Notes under the pieces: generated by a model
The model's input: only the letters and a program-made list of their open reading frames with translations
Told to the model about the DNA's origin: nothing
The model's database searches: none
NCBI RefSeq assembly: GCF_004137765.1
Contig: NZ_NOIS01000002.1
Location: 372,001-436,000, forward strand
Length of the DNA stretch: 64,000 nucleotides
Source: Rothia uropygialis
Lineage (GTDB): Bacteria > Actinomycetota > Actinomycetes > Actinomycetales > Micrococcaceae
Direction: 5' to 3'
Program-made: the position numbers and the translations under genes
In this document: positions 53,750 to 62,000 of the stretch, one piece after another
Layout of the letters: every line of letters begins with the position of its first letter
Numbering within the stretch: position 1 is the first letter of the stretch

Positions 53750-55480
53750 ATGAACGCACATCCCAAGGACTCCACGCCAAACGGCTCGGAGGGAGCCGAT
53801 GAACGCACGGATTCGGAGTCCGATCGTGGGCGGTGGGCTGTGACGCCCAAAGAAAATGCCAAGAAGGCGCCCCAGACCGTTCGGAGCAAGATCGAGAACT
53901 CCGCCTCGGAGCCAGAACCGCAGAACTCACCGCACGACGTCGCCCAGGGGAATTCCCAGCGGTCCGTGACCGACGGTCGTCAGTCGGGCTTCGATTCCGC
54001 GCGCGCGGAGCAGATCAAACTTGCCAACAGGGCCAACAACCCTGTGCGAGTGCGGGAGCTGATACGTGCGTACAAGTCCGAGCACACCGTCGACGACATC
54101 GGACCGGAAGACAAGAACCGGGACGCTGCCACAGTCGTTGGAGAGTCCCGCTTCGACCTCGTGGTACGCGGCCGCCAGGTCTCGTGCGGCGACCATGTCG
54201 CCCCTCGAGAGGTCGCGGTCAAGGACGGAAAGATTGTGGCAATCGAGCCGCTGGGGGCAGACCTCGACGGGACGCGTGTGGTCGAGCTGGAGGAGGACGA
54301 GACGCTGATCCCGGGTTTGGTGGACACTCACGTCCACGTCAACGAGCCCGGTCGCACCGATTGGGAAGGATTCGCGAGCGCTACGCGTGCGGCCGCCGCC
54401 GGCGGCGTGACCACGATCGTGGACATGCCGCTGAATTCCGTGCCCGCCACGGTCAACGCTCCGGCGCTGGAATACAAGAGGTTGTTCGCCCGGCGCAACG
54501 TTTTTGTGGATGTCGGGTTCTGGGGAGGGGCCGTTCCCGGAAATGAGAAGGATCTGCGTACCCTTCACGACGAGGGCGTATTCGGCTTCAAGTGCTTCCT
54601 GCTGCATTCAGGGGTGGACGAGTTTCCGCACCTCGATGCGGATGAGATGGAAAAGGACATGGCCGAGATCAAGACGTTTGACTCGTTGATGATCGTGCAT
54701 GCCGAAGACTCCCGGACCATCGACAGGGCTCCGAGTCCGGATGGGGACGTCTACGACAGATTTCTGAAGTCCCGGCCTCGCGGCGCGGAGAACATCGCGA
54801 TCGCGGAGGTCATCGAGCGGACCCGCTGGACCGGTGCCCGCTCGCACGTCCTGCACGTCTCGTCCTCCGACACGTTGCCCATGATCGCCTCCGCCAAGCG
54901 TGATGGCTTGGATATCACCGTAGAAACCTGCCCTCACTATCTGACTTTGCTCTCCGAGGAGATTCCGAACGGCGCCACCGCCTTCAAATGCTGTCCACCG
55001 GTACGCGAGGTGGACAACCGGGAGAAGCTGTGGGAGGGACTTATGGACGGGACCATCGATTTCATCGTCTCGGACCATTCGCCTTCGACACTGGCGCTCA
55101 AGGATCTCGGAAATGGCGACTTCGGTGTGGCGTGGGGTGGAGTTTCGTCCCTGCAGTTGGGTCTGTCCCTGATCTGGACCGAGGCGCGTCGTCGCGGGAT
55201 CCCGTTGGCTAAGGTCCTCGAGTGGATGTCCCGGCGGCCGGCCGAGCGTGTGGGTCTCCGGTCCAAAGGTCGCCTGTCCCTGGGCTACGACGCAGACTTC
55301 GCGGTTTTTGCGGCAGACGAAAGTTACGTCGTCGATGCCGCCAGGCTCAATCACAAGAACCCGATCACCCCCTACCAAGGCAAGGTAGTCTCAGGCAAGG
55401 TCCGCAAGACATTCGTCGGTGGCAAGCTCGTAGACTACAAAACCCCGACCGGCAGACTGATCAACCGCGGATCCGCTTAA
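53750..55480 (+). CDS. allB: Allantoinase with a long N-terminal extension
   Basis: Zinc amidohydrolase converting allantoin to allantoate. The catalytic part starts near residue 134 (RFDLVVRGRQV) and has the metal motif VDTHVHVNEPGRTDW at 192-206, the carbamylated Lys K281 in GFKCFLLHSGV, the metal His in IVHAEDS and SHVLHVSSSD, and IVSDHSPST. At 576 residues it is about 130 longer than usual AllB. The extension is hydrophilic, Ser/Glu/Asn-rich, with no recognised domain. GGAAGGA precedes the ATG at 53750, and no start with a ribosome site is seen near residue 130, so the extension is probably translated. Confidence 0.9.
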   Translation: MNAHPKDSTPNGSEGADERTDSESDRGRWAVTPKENAKKAPQTVRSKIENSASEPEPQNSPHDVAQGNSQRSVTDGRQSGFDSARAEQIKLANRANNPVRVRELIRAYKSEHTVDDIGPEDKNRDAATVVGESRFDLVVRGRQVSCGDHVAPREVAVKDGKIVAIEPLGADLDGTRVVELEEDETLIPGLVDTHVHVNEPGRTDWEGFASATRAAAAGGVTTIVDMPLNSVPATVNAPALEYKRLFARRNVFVDVGFWGGAVPGNEKDLRTLHDEGVFGFKCFLLHSGVDEFPHLDADEMEKDMAEIKTFDSLMIVHAEDSRTIDRAPSPDGDVYDRFLKSRPRGAENIAIAEVIERTRWTGARSHVLHVSSSDTLPMIASAKRDGLDITVETCPHYLTLLSEEIPNGATAFKCCPPVREVDNREKLWEGLMDGTIDFIVSDHSPSTLALKDLGNGDFGVAWGGVSSLQLGLSLIWTEARRRGIPLAKVLEWMSRRPAERVGLRSKGRLSLGYDADFAVFAADESYVVDAARLNHKNPITPYQGKVVSGKVRKTFVGGKLVDYKTPTGRLINRGSA

Positions 55481-55552
55481 GTCGGCGCTGCGAACGCTAG
55501 GCATCGACGCCAGCCGGCTACCGAAACAAACCATCAATCATCAGGAGAAAAC

Positions 55553-56011
55553 ATGTCACGCGAACTCGTTCCCGGCGACCCCGCCCCCACCCTCGAACTT
55601 TCAGCCCACGACGGAAGCACCGTGAACCTCGGTGCCCACCACGGAAGCGACGTGGTGGTGTATTTCTTCCCCAAGGCCTTCACCCCCGGGTGCACCAGCG
55701 AGGCCTGTGACTTCCGGGACAACCTGGCCGCCCTCAAGGGACGGGTCTATGGGGTCTCCGGGGACAGCCCAGAGGAATTGGCCCGCTTTGCCGAGGAGTA
55801 CAGCCTCCCGTACACGCTCCTGTCCGACCCGGATCACGCCGCTGCCCAGGAATGGGGCGCGTGGGGTGAGCGCACTATCAACGGTGAGACTTCCGTTGGC
55901 CCCTTGCGATCGACCTTCGTGATCGACACCGCCGGAAAGATCGTGCGCGCCGAATACCGTGTCGATGCGGAAGGCCATGTGGCTCGACTCGTGTCCGAGC
56001 TGCAAAAATAA
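55553..56011 (+). CDS. bcp: Peroxiredoxin (Bcp/PrxQ type)
   Basis: 152-residue thiol peroxidase reducing H2O2 and organic hydroperoxides with thioredoxin. The peroxidatic Cys is in KAFTPGCTSEACDFRD, with a second Cys five residues on, the PrxQ pattern. AGGAG precedes the ATG. Located 70 bases after allantoinase; it could help with H2O2 made by uricase, but this is inference. Confidence 0.92.
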   Translation: MSRELVPGDPAPTLELSAHDGSTVNLGAHHGSDVVVYFFPKAFTPGCTSEACDFRDNLAALKGRVYGVSGDSPEELARFAEEYSLPYTLLSDPDHAAAQEWGAWGERTINGETSVGPLRSTFVIDTAGKIVRAEYRVDAEGHVARLVSELQK

Positions 56012-56030
56012 CCGGGGACATGGGATCGAA

Positions 56031-56888
56031 ATGACTTCGGGAACACCATGGGACATCGGGGCCTACGATGTCGAAACATATTTGGACCAGATCGGCGTGG
56101 TCGATGCACACCGAGCGCCTCTCGACCTGGATCTAGTGCGTCGAATCTACGGCGGTCACGTTCGCACGTATCCGTTTTCCAATGTCCAGGTGCTCCTGGG
56201 TGATCATCCGGGCGTGACGGCGCATGCTGTGCAGCAGTCCATCGTGGAGCGTCATCGTGGCGGTTATTGCTTCGAACATTCTCAGCTTTTCGCGGGTGTC
56301 CTGCAGCGATTGGGCTTCTCGGTCGACCTCTTCCTTGGACGCGTGCATTCACCCGACAACTCGCGAACGCATCTGAGCGTCGTCGTCACTGTGGGCGATC
56401 ACAGCTACCTGTGCGACCCAGGCTTCGGTTTCAGCCTGCGCGAGCCGATGCTCATTTCCGAAAACGGCGAGCATATCGAAGGCGACCGCACCTTCACTCT
56501 GGTCAAACACGGCTCGGCGGCTTCTGAGGTTTGGGAGCTGCAGCGCGATGGCGAGCCTCAGCACTTCACGGACCGACTGCCGGTGATGCCCGTTGATGTC
56601 CGCTCAGGCCACCTGGTCACGTCCACCGCTGGCTTCGGACCGTTCACGGAACATCTTATGGTGATGCGGCACACTGCCGAAGGCCACGTCACCGTCACCG
56701 AAGAGGCTCGAACCTTCCGATCTGCCGGGCAAAGCACCCGCAGAGAAGAACTGGACCCCGTGGATACCGCCACCGCTGTCGAAGCATTGGGCGTGCACAT
56801 GACTTCTCATGAGAAGGAAAGACTCGCGGAGAGGATCGCAGACCTGCAAAACCGTTCGGGGGCGCCCTCGACTCGGAACGAGATCTAG
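56031..56888 (+). CDS. nat: Arylamine N-acetyltransferase
   Basis: 285-residue acetyl-CoA-dependent enzyme with the Cys-His-Asp triad: Cys in RGGYCFEHS, His in RTHLSVVV and Asp in LCDPGFGFS. Length is typical of bacterial NATs. It starts 20 bases after the peroxiredoxin stop, with a weak GGGA site. The family acetylates arylamines, hydrazines or polyketide/ansamycin starter units; the substrate here is unknown. Confidence 0.9.
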   Translation: MTSGTPWDIGAYDVETYLDQIGVVDAHRAPLDLDLVRRIYGGHVRTYPFSNVQVLLGDHPGVTAHAVQQSIVERHRGGYCFEHSQLFAGVLQRLGFSVDLFLGRVHSPDNSRTHLSVVVTVGDHSYLCDPGFGFSLREPMLISENGEHIEGDRTFTLVKHGSAASEVWELQRDGEPQHFTDRLPVMPVDVRSGHLVTSTAGFGPFTEHLMVMRHTAEGHVTVTEEARTFRSAGQSTRREELDPVDTATAVEALGVHMTSHEKERLAERIADLQNRSGAPSTRNEI

Positions 56889-57002
56889 AGCGAACAGACG
56901 GCGGCTTCCTGGCGAATCGGCCACGACGCCGGCCCCTTGGGCCTTCGAGGATTTCAATCGGGTGAGCTCTCGGTGAGAATGGTGGGACGGCCTGTCCTCA
57001 CG

Positions 57003-57578
57003 ATGAATCGAAGTTCTATGAAAGACGCACTGTTGCTGATCGATCTCCAAGCCGGGTTCTTTACGTCCGAGACCTTGAAACTGGCCCGAAAGAATCTCGT
57101 CGAGTCTTCCAACAAACTCATAGCAGCGGCTAGGGACAACAGGGTCCCGGTTTTCCTCATCACGACCGAGCACAGCCGGGACCGATCCACGTGGACTCTC
57201 AACATGCTCGACGACGATCAGGGGTATCTCTTCCACAACGACCCCTCGGCAGAGCTGGTCGAGGGGCTTGACACCCAAGGCGTCACGCGGGTCGAGAAAA
57301 CCCGTGACAGCGCCTGGTTCGGCACCGACTTGGACTTGAGGATAAGAAACCTGGATGTTGATCGCGTGGTGGTCGCGGGGGTCTCCACCCATGGATGCAT
57401 TGCTCAAACGGTGCGGGACGCGTACGCACGAAATATTCGAACGGCAATTGCAACCGACGCCATAGCGGATGATCGGGAGCGCTACCAGGACATCATGCTG
57501 GAGCAGCTGGTCGACGACCGGCAGACCCAGTTGCACGCCGTGGACGAGGTCATACAGATGTGGGAGTCCGATCACTGA
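57003..57578 (+). CDS. Cysteine hydrolase, isochorismatase-like family
   Basis: 191-residue hydrolase with the triad Asp in LLLIDLQAGFF, Lys in RVEKTRDSAWFGTDL and Cys in VSTHGCIAQTVRDAY. This superfamily includes nicotinamidase, ureidoacrylate and N-carbamoylsarcosine amidohydrolases. The start is uncertain (ATG at 57003 or 57018; neither has a strong site). Near the purine island it might hydrolyse a carbamoyl compound such as carbamate esters or ureido acids; specificity is not deducible. Confidence 0.83.
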   Translation: MNRSSMKDALLLIDLQAGFFTSETLKLARKNLVESSNKLIAAARDNRVPVFLITTEHSRDRSTWTLNMLDDDQGYLFHNDPSAELVEGLDTQGVTRVEKTRDSAWFGTDLDLRIRNLDVDRVVVAGVSTHGCIAQTVRDAYARNIRTAIATDAIADDRERYQDIMLEQLVDDRQTQLHAVDEVIQMWESDH

Positions 57579-58152
57579 GCGGAGATCGGCCGTTCTGAGA
57601 CTGTAGCGTCGGACGACGCCTTGCTTCTGGCCTCGTCGTCCGAGACGGTTTCGAGAGGCGATGATTCAGTACTACGGCGAGCTACAGTATTGGGGAACTA
57701 CGATGCCGCAACATGTAACTGTGAGCCGTATTATCCCGCCCCGATCTCCGGAGCGAACCCCATAGTAACCAGAGGGTGGCTAACTCTGACCCAAAGCACA
57801 TTGTATTTCTATTATGCAGTCAGGAGATTAAATCAGAATTGGCTAATGCCGTGGTATTTCAAGGGCCAAACAGCAGAATCCCCGATAGCGTCGAGAATCA
57901 GAATCGGCGAATCTACGGCAACACAACGCCGGATAAGGGCGGGTGTCACAGTATTCCGCGGTATCCCGCAGTATTTCCCCAGCAATGCACAAACACTTTC
58001 CGACAAATCCGTCTTCCACCACCCAGCTTCCTTGAAAGAGATCTAAACCAAAAATCGGAAAAATGCTTGCAAAGTCGATCCGGTCGGAGTTATATAGTTA
58101 GTGAGGCGCACAGCTGTAAGAAGAACGCTCCCATATCGGAAAGGGCATGATT
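57579..58152. other. AT-richer non-coding stretch with a promoter
   Basis: About 570 bases of lower GC than the surroundings with no frame I can support. At its right end a promoter is visible: TTGCAA (58067-58072), an 18-base spacer and TATATA (58091-58096), pointing at the small gene at 58153. The base composition suggests acquired or decayed DNA. Confidence 0.45.
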
Positions 58153-58356
58153 ATGGCTGACAAGAACACTCCGGGACAGTTCGGGAACCGCAAGGACACC
58201 CAAGAACAAGCCCACAAGGGCGGCGAAGAGAGCACCGGCAGCTTCGGTGACAAGAACTCTGCCGACCCGCATAAGGCCGGAAGGGAAGGCGCTGAGGCCC
58301 AGTCCACAGAGGACAAGGCCAAGGGCGGCCGCCATAGCGGCAACCAGTCCAGCTAA
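58153..58356 (+). CDS. Small KGG-repeat (stress-induced) protein
   Basis: 67-residue, very hydrophilic, Gly/Lys/Glu-rich protein with GQFGNRKDTQEQAHKGGEE and GSFGDKNSADPHKAGREGA, a repeated G-x-F-G-(N/D)-(R/K)-x-D pattern, and a final KGGRHSGNQSS. It resembles the KGG/stress-induced acidophilic repeat proteins, which are intrinsically disordered. ATG at 58153 has GGAAAGG at proper spacing; ATG at 58147 is closer to the site. A consensus-like promoter lies about 60 bases upstream. Confidence 0.65.
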   Translation: MADKNTPGQFGNRKDTQEQAHKGGEESTGSFGDKNSADPHKAGREGAEAQSTEDKAKGGRHSGNQSS

Positions 58357-58507
58357 ACTTCCCTAGCTGACATGCGGCCCGACGGACGTTCTGCGCTCAG
58401 AGTTCTTGCACAACTTCCGTCGGTCCCACAGCTTTAAGGTCTGGCCCGCCTGCTAAGAAGTCGGAGACGGTCAAGCCGTTGTGTCCGGCAGAGCAAAGGA
58501 GCTCACC

Positions 58508-58870
58508 ATGCAGTATGAAACGCAACCAGTCACAGAGACAATCCTGACGATCCCACCAAAATATGTGCAGAACGAGTCCCAGTGGGCTCGGCAGATCTGC
58601 GTGAGACATCGGTGGCGGTTGTGTGCCGAAACAGGAGAGATTTGCGACAGTGATGGAAAGACTCTGGCCGATGGGCTGAACACCCTGACCACGGCCCTGG
58701 TCGGTCTCGGATGGATCGTCCCCAAGGAAGAAGGCGAGCTGACCGCCGGTATTGCTTGGCATCTGATTCCGGAGGAAGCCGAAGCCGCGGCCGAAGAACT
58801 CAGGAAGGCCGCGACAAACAAAATTCCTCAAACCAGGCCGGGTGCAGCCGCCAGCCATGAAGCCGAATGA
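58508..58870 (+). CDS. Hypothetical protein
   Basis: 120-residue soluble protein of no recognised family. It has a basic segment with two Cys (QICVRHRWRLCAETGEIC includes three) near residues 30-50, then a helical acidic region EEAEAAAEELRKAATN and a Pro/Ala tail. AAAGGAG lies at correct spacing before the ATG at 58508, which argues for a real gene; an in-frame ATG at 58481 lacks a site. Confidence 0.55.
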   Translation: MQYETQPVTETILTIPPKYVQNESQWARQICVRHRWRLCAETGEICDSDGKTLADGLNTLTTALVGLGWIVPKEEGELTAGIAWHLIPEEAEAAAEELRKAATNKIPQTRPGAAASHEAE

Positions 58871-59012
58871 CAACCGATCAGGCATCGCCTGAGCTACTAC
58901 AGACATCTCACGCCTGATGAATGAGCCGGAAGCCTGATCGGGAAGGCTGGTGCCCTGGACCCGGACCACTGGGACGTGCAGGGCACCGTTTGTCCACCGG
59001 GCGGAACCCTGA

Positions 59013-59144
59013 TCAGGCGAAGGTGGCCCGGCCCAAGAGGGCGGCCATGAAGTACCGCAGGGCGAAAAAGACGGTTCGGCGAACAAAGCCGACGCCGAAA
59101 TACATCATCGTCGGAACCAGAAGGCGAGCTAATATCGCCCACAT
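59013..59144 (-). CDS. Small hydrophobic, Arg-rich membrane peptide
   Basis: 43-codon frame with AGGAG six bases before its ATG. The product is hydrophobic and basic: MWAILARLLVPTMMYFGVGF, then VRRTVFFALRYFMAALLG. It could form one or two membrane helices. It lies in an otherwise empty stretch, with a perfect 16-bp palindrome 42 bases upstream. No homologue is recognised. A membrane-active peptide or small toxin is possible but unproven. Confidence 0.4.
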   Translation of the reverse strand: MWAILARLLVPTMMYFGVGFVRRTVFFALRYFMAALLGRATFA

Positions 59145-59185
59145 GATCGACTCCTGGTCACTATCCCGTTGACAGTCTCGACCCC

Positions 59186-59201
59186 GATCCTCATGAGGAT
59201 C
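59186..59201. promoter_or_regulatory. Perfect 16-bp palindrome upstream of the small peptide gene
   Basis: GATCCTCATGAGGATC, 42 bases before the ATG of the minus-strand peptide. It may be an operator or a hairpin. Confidence 0.35.
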
Positions 59202-60046
59202 AGAACCAGCAGATGTGGGGCGTGGGATCCTCCAGGGAGTCTGCCCCCGTTAGGTGGTGGTTGCTCGATACGGTGCCGGTTTCACCATTAGGAGGGGTAC
59301 AGCCCCCACCTCACGATGGAAAACACCTCTCAACCGGGTGACCCCCACCCAACACCACCCGACCAAGGCCCACGACGTCGATGCCAAACCCCACGAGGCA
59401 GAAACATCTGTGCCACATGCGTCTCGACCCTCGACCACCGAAGGGCACCGACAAGAGCCGAAAGATATCCGGGCAAACTCGCCGTGACGGTTTGACCAAA
59501 ACCATGGACCCCCTGACCGTCAGGATGAAGCCGATACCGGTCCATTCGAAGGAGATCACAATCTGGGAAATGGCGAAGAACAGCACAATGGCCGGTGCCA
59601 ATCACGTCACGCCGGAGACCGTGGATCCTGGAGAAACTTTCACGGATGAGAATTGCTTGATTCGAATACCGTCGCCGTCGATGTGACCGTCCGGAAGACG
59701 GATGGTGCGGGAGCATCCGGCGGACCCTTCGGACCGCCCTCTGGAGACGTTCGAGGTCATCAAGGGCCCAGCCATATTTTCCAGGGCCGTGAGCTCGATT
59801 TCGTGGTGGTCCATTTTTGCAGGTCACGTTCTGAACGCTAGTCCGCAGAAGACCGCACGCGAGGTGAGAGAGGACTGAATTCGGGCGTACCGCCGTCCAT
59901 CACTTCTCGGTGTACCCGGCTCCACGTGACCGCACGGTCGGCCCGTACGTGGCTTACGGCGCCTACGGATCAGGCCGTTCATCCGGTGAGGAAGCCTTTT
60001 TTGCCCTTGCTCGGCGGGCGTCGGCCCCCCCCCCGCAGGTCGGGAA
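59202..60046. other. Gene-poor stretch with a transporter remnant
   Basis: About 850 bases without an intact gene. The only recognisable item is a short membrane-protein-like segment on the minus strand (59479-59601). A run of 10 C lies at 60025-60034. Open frames here lack ribosome sites and family sequence. Confidence 0.5.
59479..59601 (-). pseudogene. Possible AbgT-type transporter fragment
   Basis: The translated segment APAIVLFFAISQIVISFEWT and then GIGFILTVRG resembles a late transmembrane region of AbgT-family p-aminobenzoyl-glutamate transporters, with the F-F-A-x-(S/A)-Q and F-x-W-T-x-I-G pattern. It is preceded in frame by a stop and followed by unrelated sequence, so at best it is a remnant. 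Tentative. Confidence 0.3.
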
Positions 60047-60071
60047 AACCCCCGGCCCAAGGCCGGGGGTT
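60047..60071 (-). terminator. Rho-independent terminator of aspS
   Basis: Perfect 11-bp stem AACCCCCGGCC / GGCCGGGGGTT with a 3-base loop; on the minus strand it ends in TTTT. It lies 37 bases past the aspS stop. Confidence 0.8.
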
Positions 60072-60107
60072 ACAGCATTACCACGGCTTGGCAAAGCCAG
60101 CCATTGG

Positions 60108-61883
60108 CTACTTCTCGGAGCCCTTCTTCTCGGGCTTGGCATCCACGCCGGTTTCTTTGCGCTGCTGCGGCGTAATCGGTGCGGGAGCCGCAGTCAACGG
60201 GTCGAAGCCATTGCCCGTCTTCGGAAAGGCGATGACGTCGCGGATGGAATCGGTGCCGGCCAACAAGGCGACCATGCGGTCCCAGCCGAAGGCGATTCCA
60301 CCGTGCGGGGGCGCACCGTATTTGAAGGCCTCGAGCAGGAACCCGAACTTCTCGTTGGCTTCCTCCTCCGAGATGCCCATGACTTTGAAAACGCGCTCTT
60401 GGACGTCGCGGCGGTGGATACGGATGGAACCGCCGCCGATCTCATTGCCGTTGCACACGATGTCGTAGGCGTACGCCAGAGCCGAGCCCGGATCTTGATC
60501 AAACGTCTCCAGGAACTCCGGCTTTGGGGAGGTGAAGGCGTGATGCACAGCGGTCCATGCCGAGTTGCCCAGGGCGACGTCGCCAGAATCCTCGGCCTCT
60601 TTCGCGGATTCGAACATCGGGGCGTCCACGACCCACACGAAAGCCCAGTCGCCGTCTTTGATGAGTCCGGTGCGGTGACCGATTTCGACGCGTGCAGCAC
60701 CCAGGAGAGCGCGAGAAGGCTTGGCCTCACCGGCAGCGAAGAAGATGCAGTCACCGGGCTCTGCGCCCGTTGCCGCAGCCAGACCTTCGCGCTCGGCTTC
60801 GGTGATGTTCTTGGCGACAGGGCCGGTCAGGCTGCCGTCCTCCTGGACGAGAACGTATGCCAGGCCCTTGGCACCACGCTGCTTTGCCCATTCCTGCCAA
60901 GCATCGAGGGTGCGGCGCGGCTGCGAAGCGCCGCCGGGCATCACAACCGCTCCGACGTACGGAGCCTTGAAAACACGGAACGTCGTGTCCTGGAAATATT
61001 CCGTCAGCTCCGTGAGCTCCAGGCCAAAGCGCAGGTCCGGTTTATCCGACCCGTACTTCTCCATTGCTTCGCGATATGTCATGCGGCGAATGGGGCGAGG
61101 GATTTCGACGTCGATCAGCTTCCACAGAGCGGACACGACCTGCTCTCCCAAGTCGATGACGTCGTCTTCCTCAACGAAAGAAGCCTCGATATCCAGTTGG
61201 GTGAATTCCGGCTGGCGGTCGGCGCGGAAGTCCTCGTCACGGTAACAACGCGCGATCTGGAAGTACTTTTCGATTCCGCCGACCTGCAGGAGCTGCTTGA
61301 ACAACTGCGGGGACTGGGGCAGGGCGTACCACGAGCCGGGAACCAGTCGTGCGGGCACGACGAAGTCACGGGCGCCTTCCGGGGTAGACCGGGTCATCGT
61401 CGGAGTTTCTACCTCGAGGTAACCGTCCTGATGCAACAGCTCACGGACGACCCGGCTCGCGTCCGAGCGCAGACGCATGGCCGCCGCAGGGGCCGGACGG
61501 CGCAGATCCAGGTACCGGTGGCGCAAGCGAGCTTCCTCGCCCACTTCGACGTGCTCGTCGATCTGGAACGGCAAAGGCGCCGCGGTGTTCAGCACCTCGA
61601 CCTCGTTGACCTCGACCTCGATTTGGCCGGTCACCAGATTCGGGTTGTCATTTCCGTCCGGGCGGCGAGACACCACACCCGTGACCTTCAGAACGTACTC
61701 GTTGCGCAACGCATCGAAGTCCGCTTCATTGTGGAACACGCACTGGGTGACGCCTTCCCGGTCGCGCAGATCCACGAAGGCCACGCCGCCGTGGTCACGG
61801 CGGCGGGCTACCCAGCCAGCCAGCGTTACGGTCTCTCCGATGTTCTCGGCGGTCAATTCACCGAGCGTATGCGTGCGTAGCAC
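60108..61883 (-). CDS. aspS: Aspartyl-tRNA synthetase
   Basis: 591-residue class IIb synthetase. N-terminal anticodon-binding OB fold with [20 protein letters not shown], catalytic motif 2 around [20 protein letters not shown], the bacterial GAD insertion, and motif 3 [16 protein letters not shown]. The RRRDHGG loop has His where strictly discriminating enzymes such as E. coli have Leu, so this is probably a non-discriminating enzyme that also makes Asp-tRNA(Asn) for GatCAB. It starts 118 bases after hisS on the same strand. Confidence 0.96.
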   Translation of the reverse strand: MLRTHTLGELTAENIGETVTLAGWVARRRDHGGVAFVDLRDREGVTQCVFHNEADFDALRNEYVLKVTGVVSRRPDGNDNPNLVTGQIEVEVNEVEVLNTAAPLPFQIDEHVEVGEEARLRHRYLDLRRPAPAAAMRLRSDASRVVRELLHQDGYLEVETPTMTRSTPEGARDFVVPARLVPGSWYALPQSPQLFKQLLQVGGIEKYFQIARCYRDEDFRADRQPEFTQLDIEASFVEEDDVIDLGEQVVSALWKLIDVEIPRPIRRMTYREAMEKYGSDKPDLRFGLELTELTEYFQDTTFRVFKAPYVGAVVMPGGASQPRRTLDAWQEWAKQRGAKGLAYVLVQEDGSLTGPVAKNITEAEREGLAAATGAEPGDCIFFAAGEAKPSRALLGAARVEIGHRTGLIKDGDWAFVWVVDAPMFESAKEAEDSGDVALGNSAWTAVHHAFTSPKPEFLETFDQDPGSALAYAYDIVCNGNEIGGGSIRIHRRDVQERVFKVMGISEEEANEKFGFLLEAFKYGAPPHGGIAFGWDRMVALLAGTDSIRDVIAFPKTGNGFDPLTAAPAPITPQQRKETGVDAKPEKKGSEK

Positions 61884-61987
61884 TCACGGTCCTTTCGACG
61901 TGCCGGCGGGTTCTCCGCCGGACTTGTTCTGTGCAGAGTCTACCCGGCCCGCTCAGAGCTCAGAGTCGGACCCCGCACCACAAAGAT

Positions 61988-61998
61988 GGGGGGGGGGG
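61988..61998. repeat. Run of 11 G between aspS and hisS
   Basis: Homopolymer tract in the 117-base gap, two bases past the hisS stop region. A length-variable site in principle, but outside both coding regions. Confidence 0.7.
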
Positions 61999-62000
61999 AT

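Noticed and set aside
57621-58150. Two overlapping plus-strand frames in the AT-richer stretch
   Set aside because: No ribosome site, no recognisable family and irregular composition; they also overlap each other in different frames.
59910-61880. Long plus-strand frame of over 650 codons
   Set aside because: It is exactly antisense to aspS, has Arg/Gly-rich composition and no family sequence; the minus-strand synthetase explains the region.
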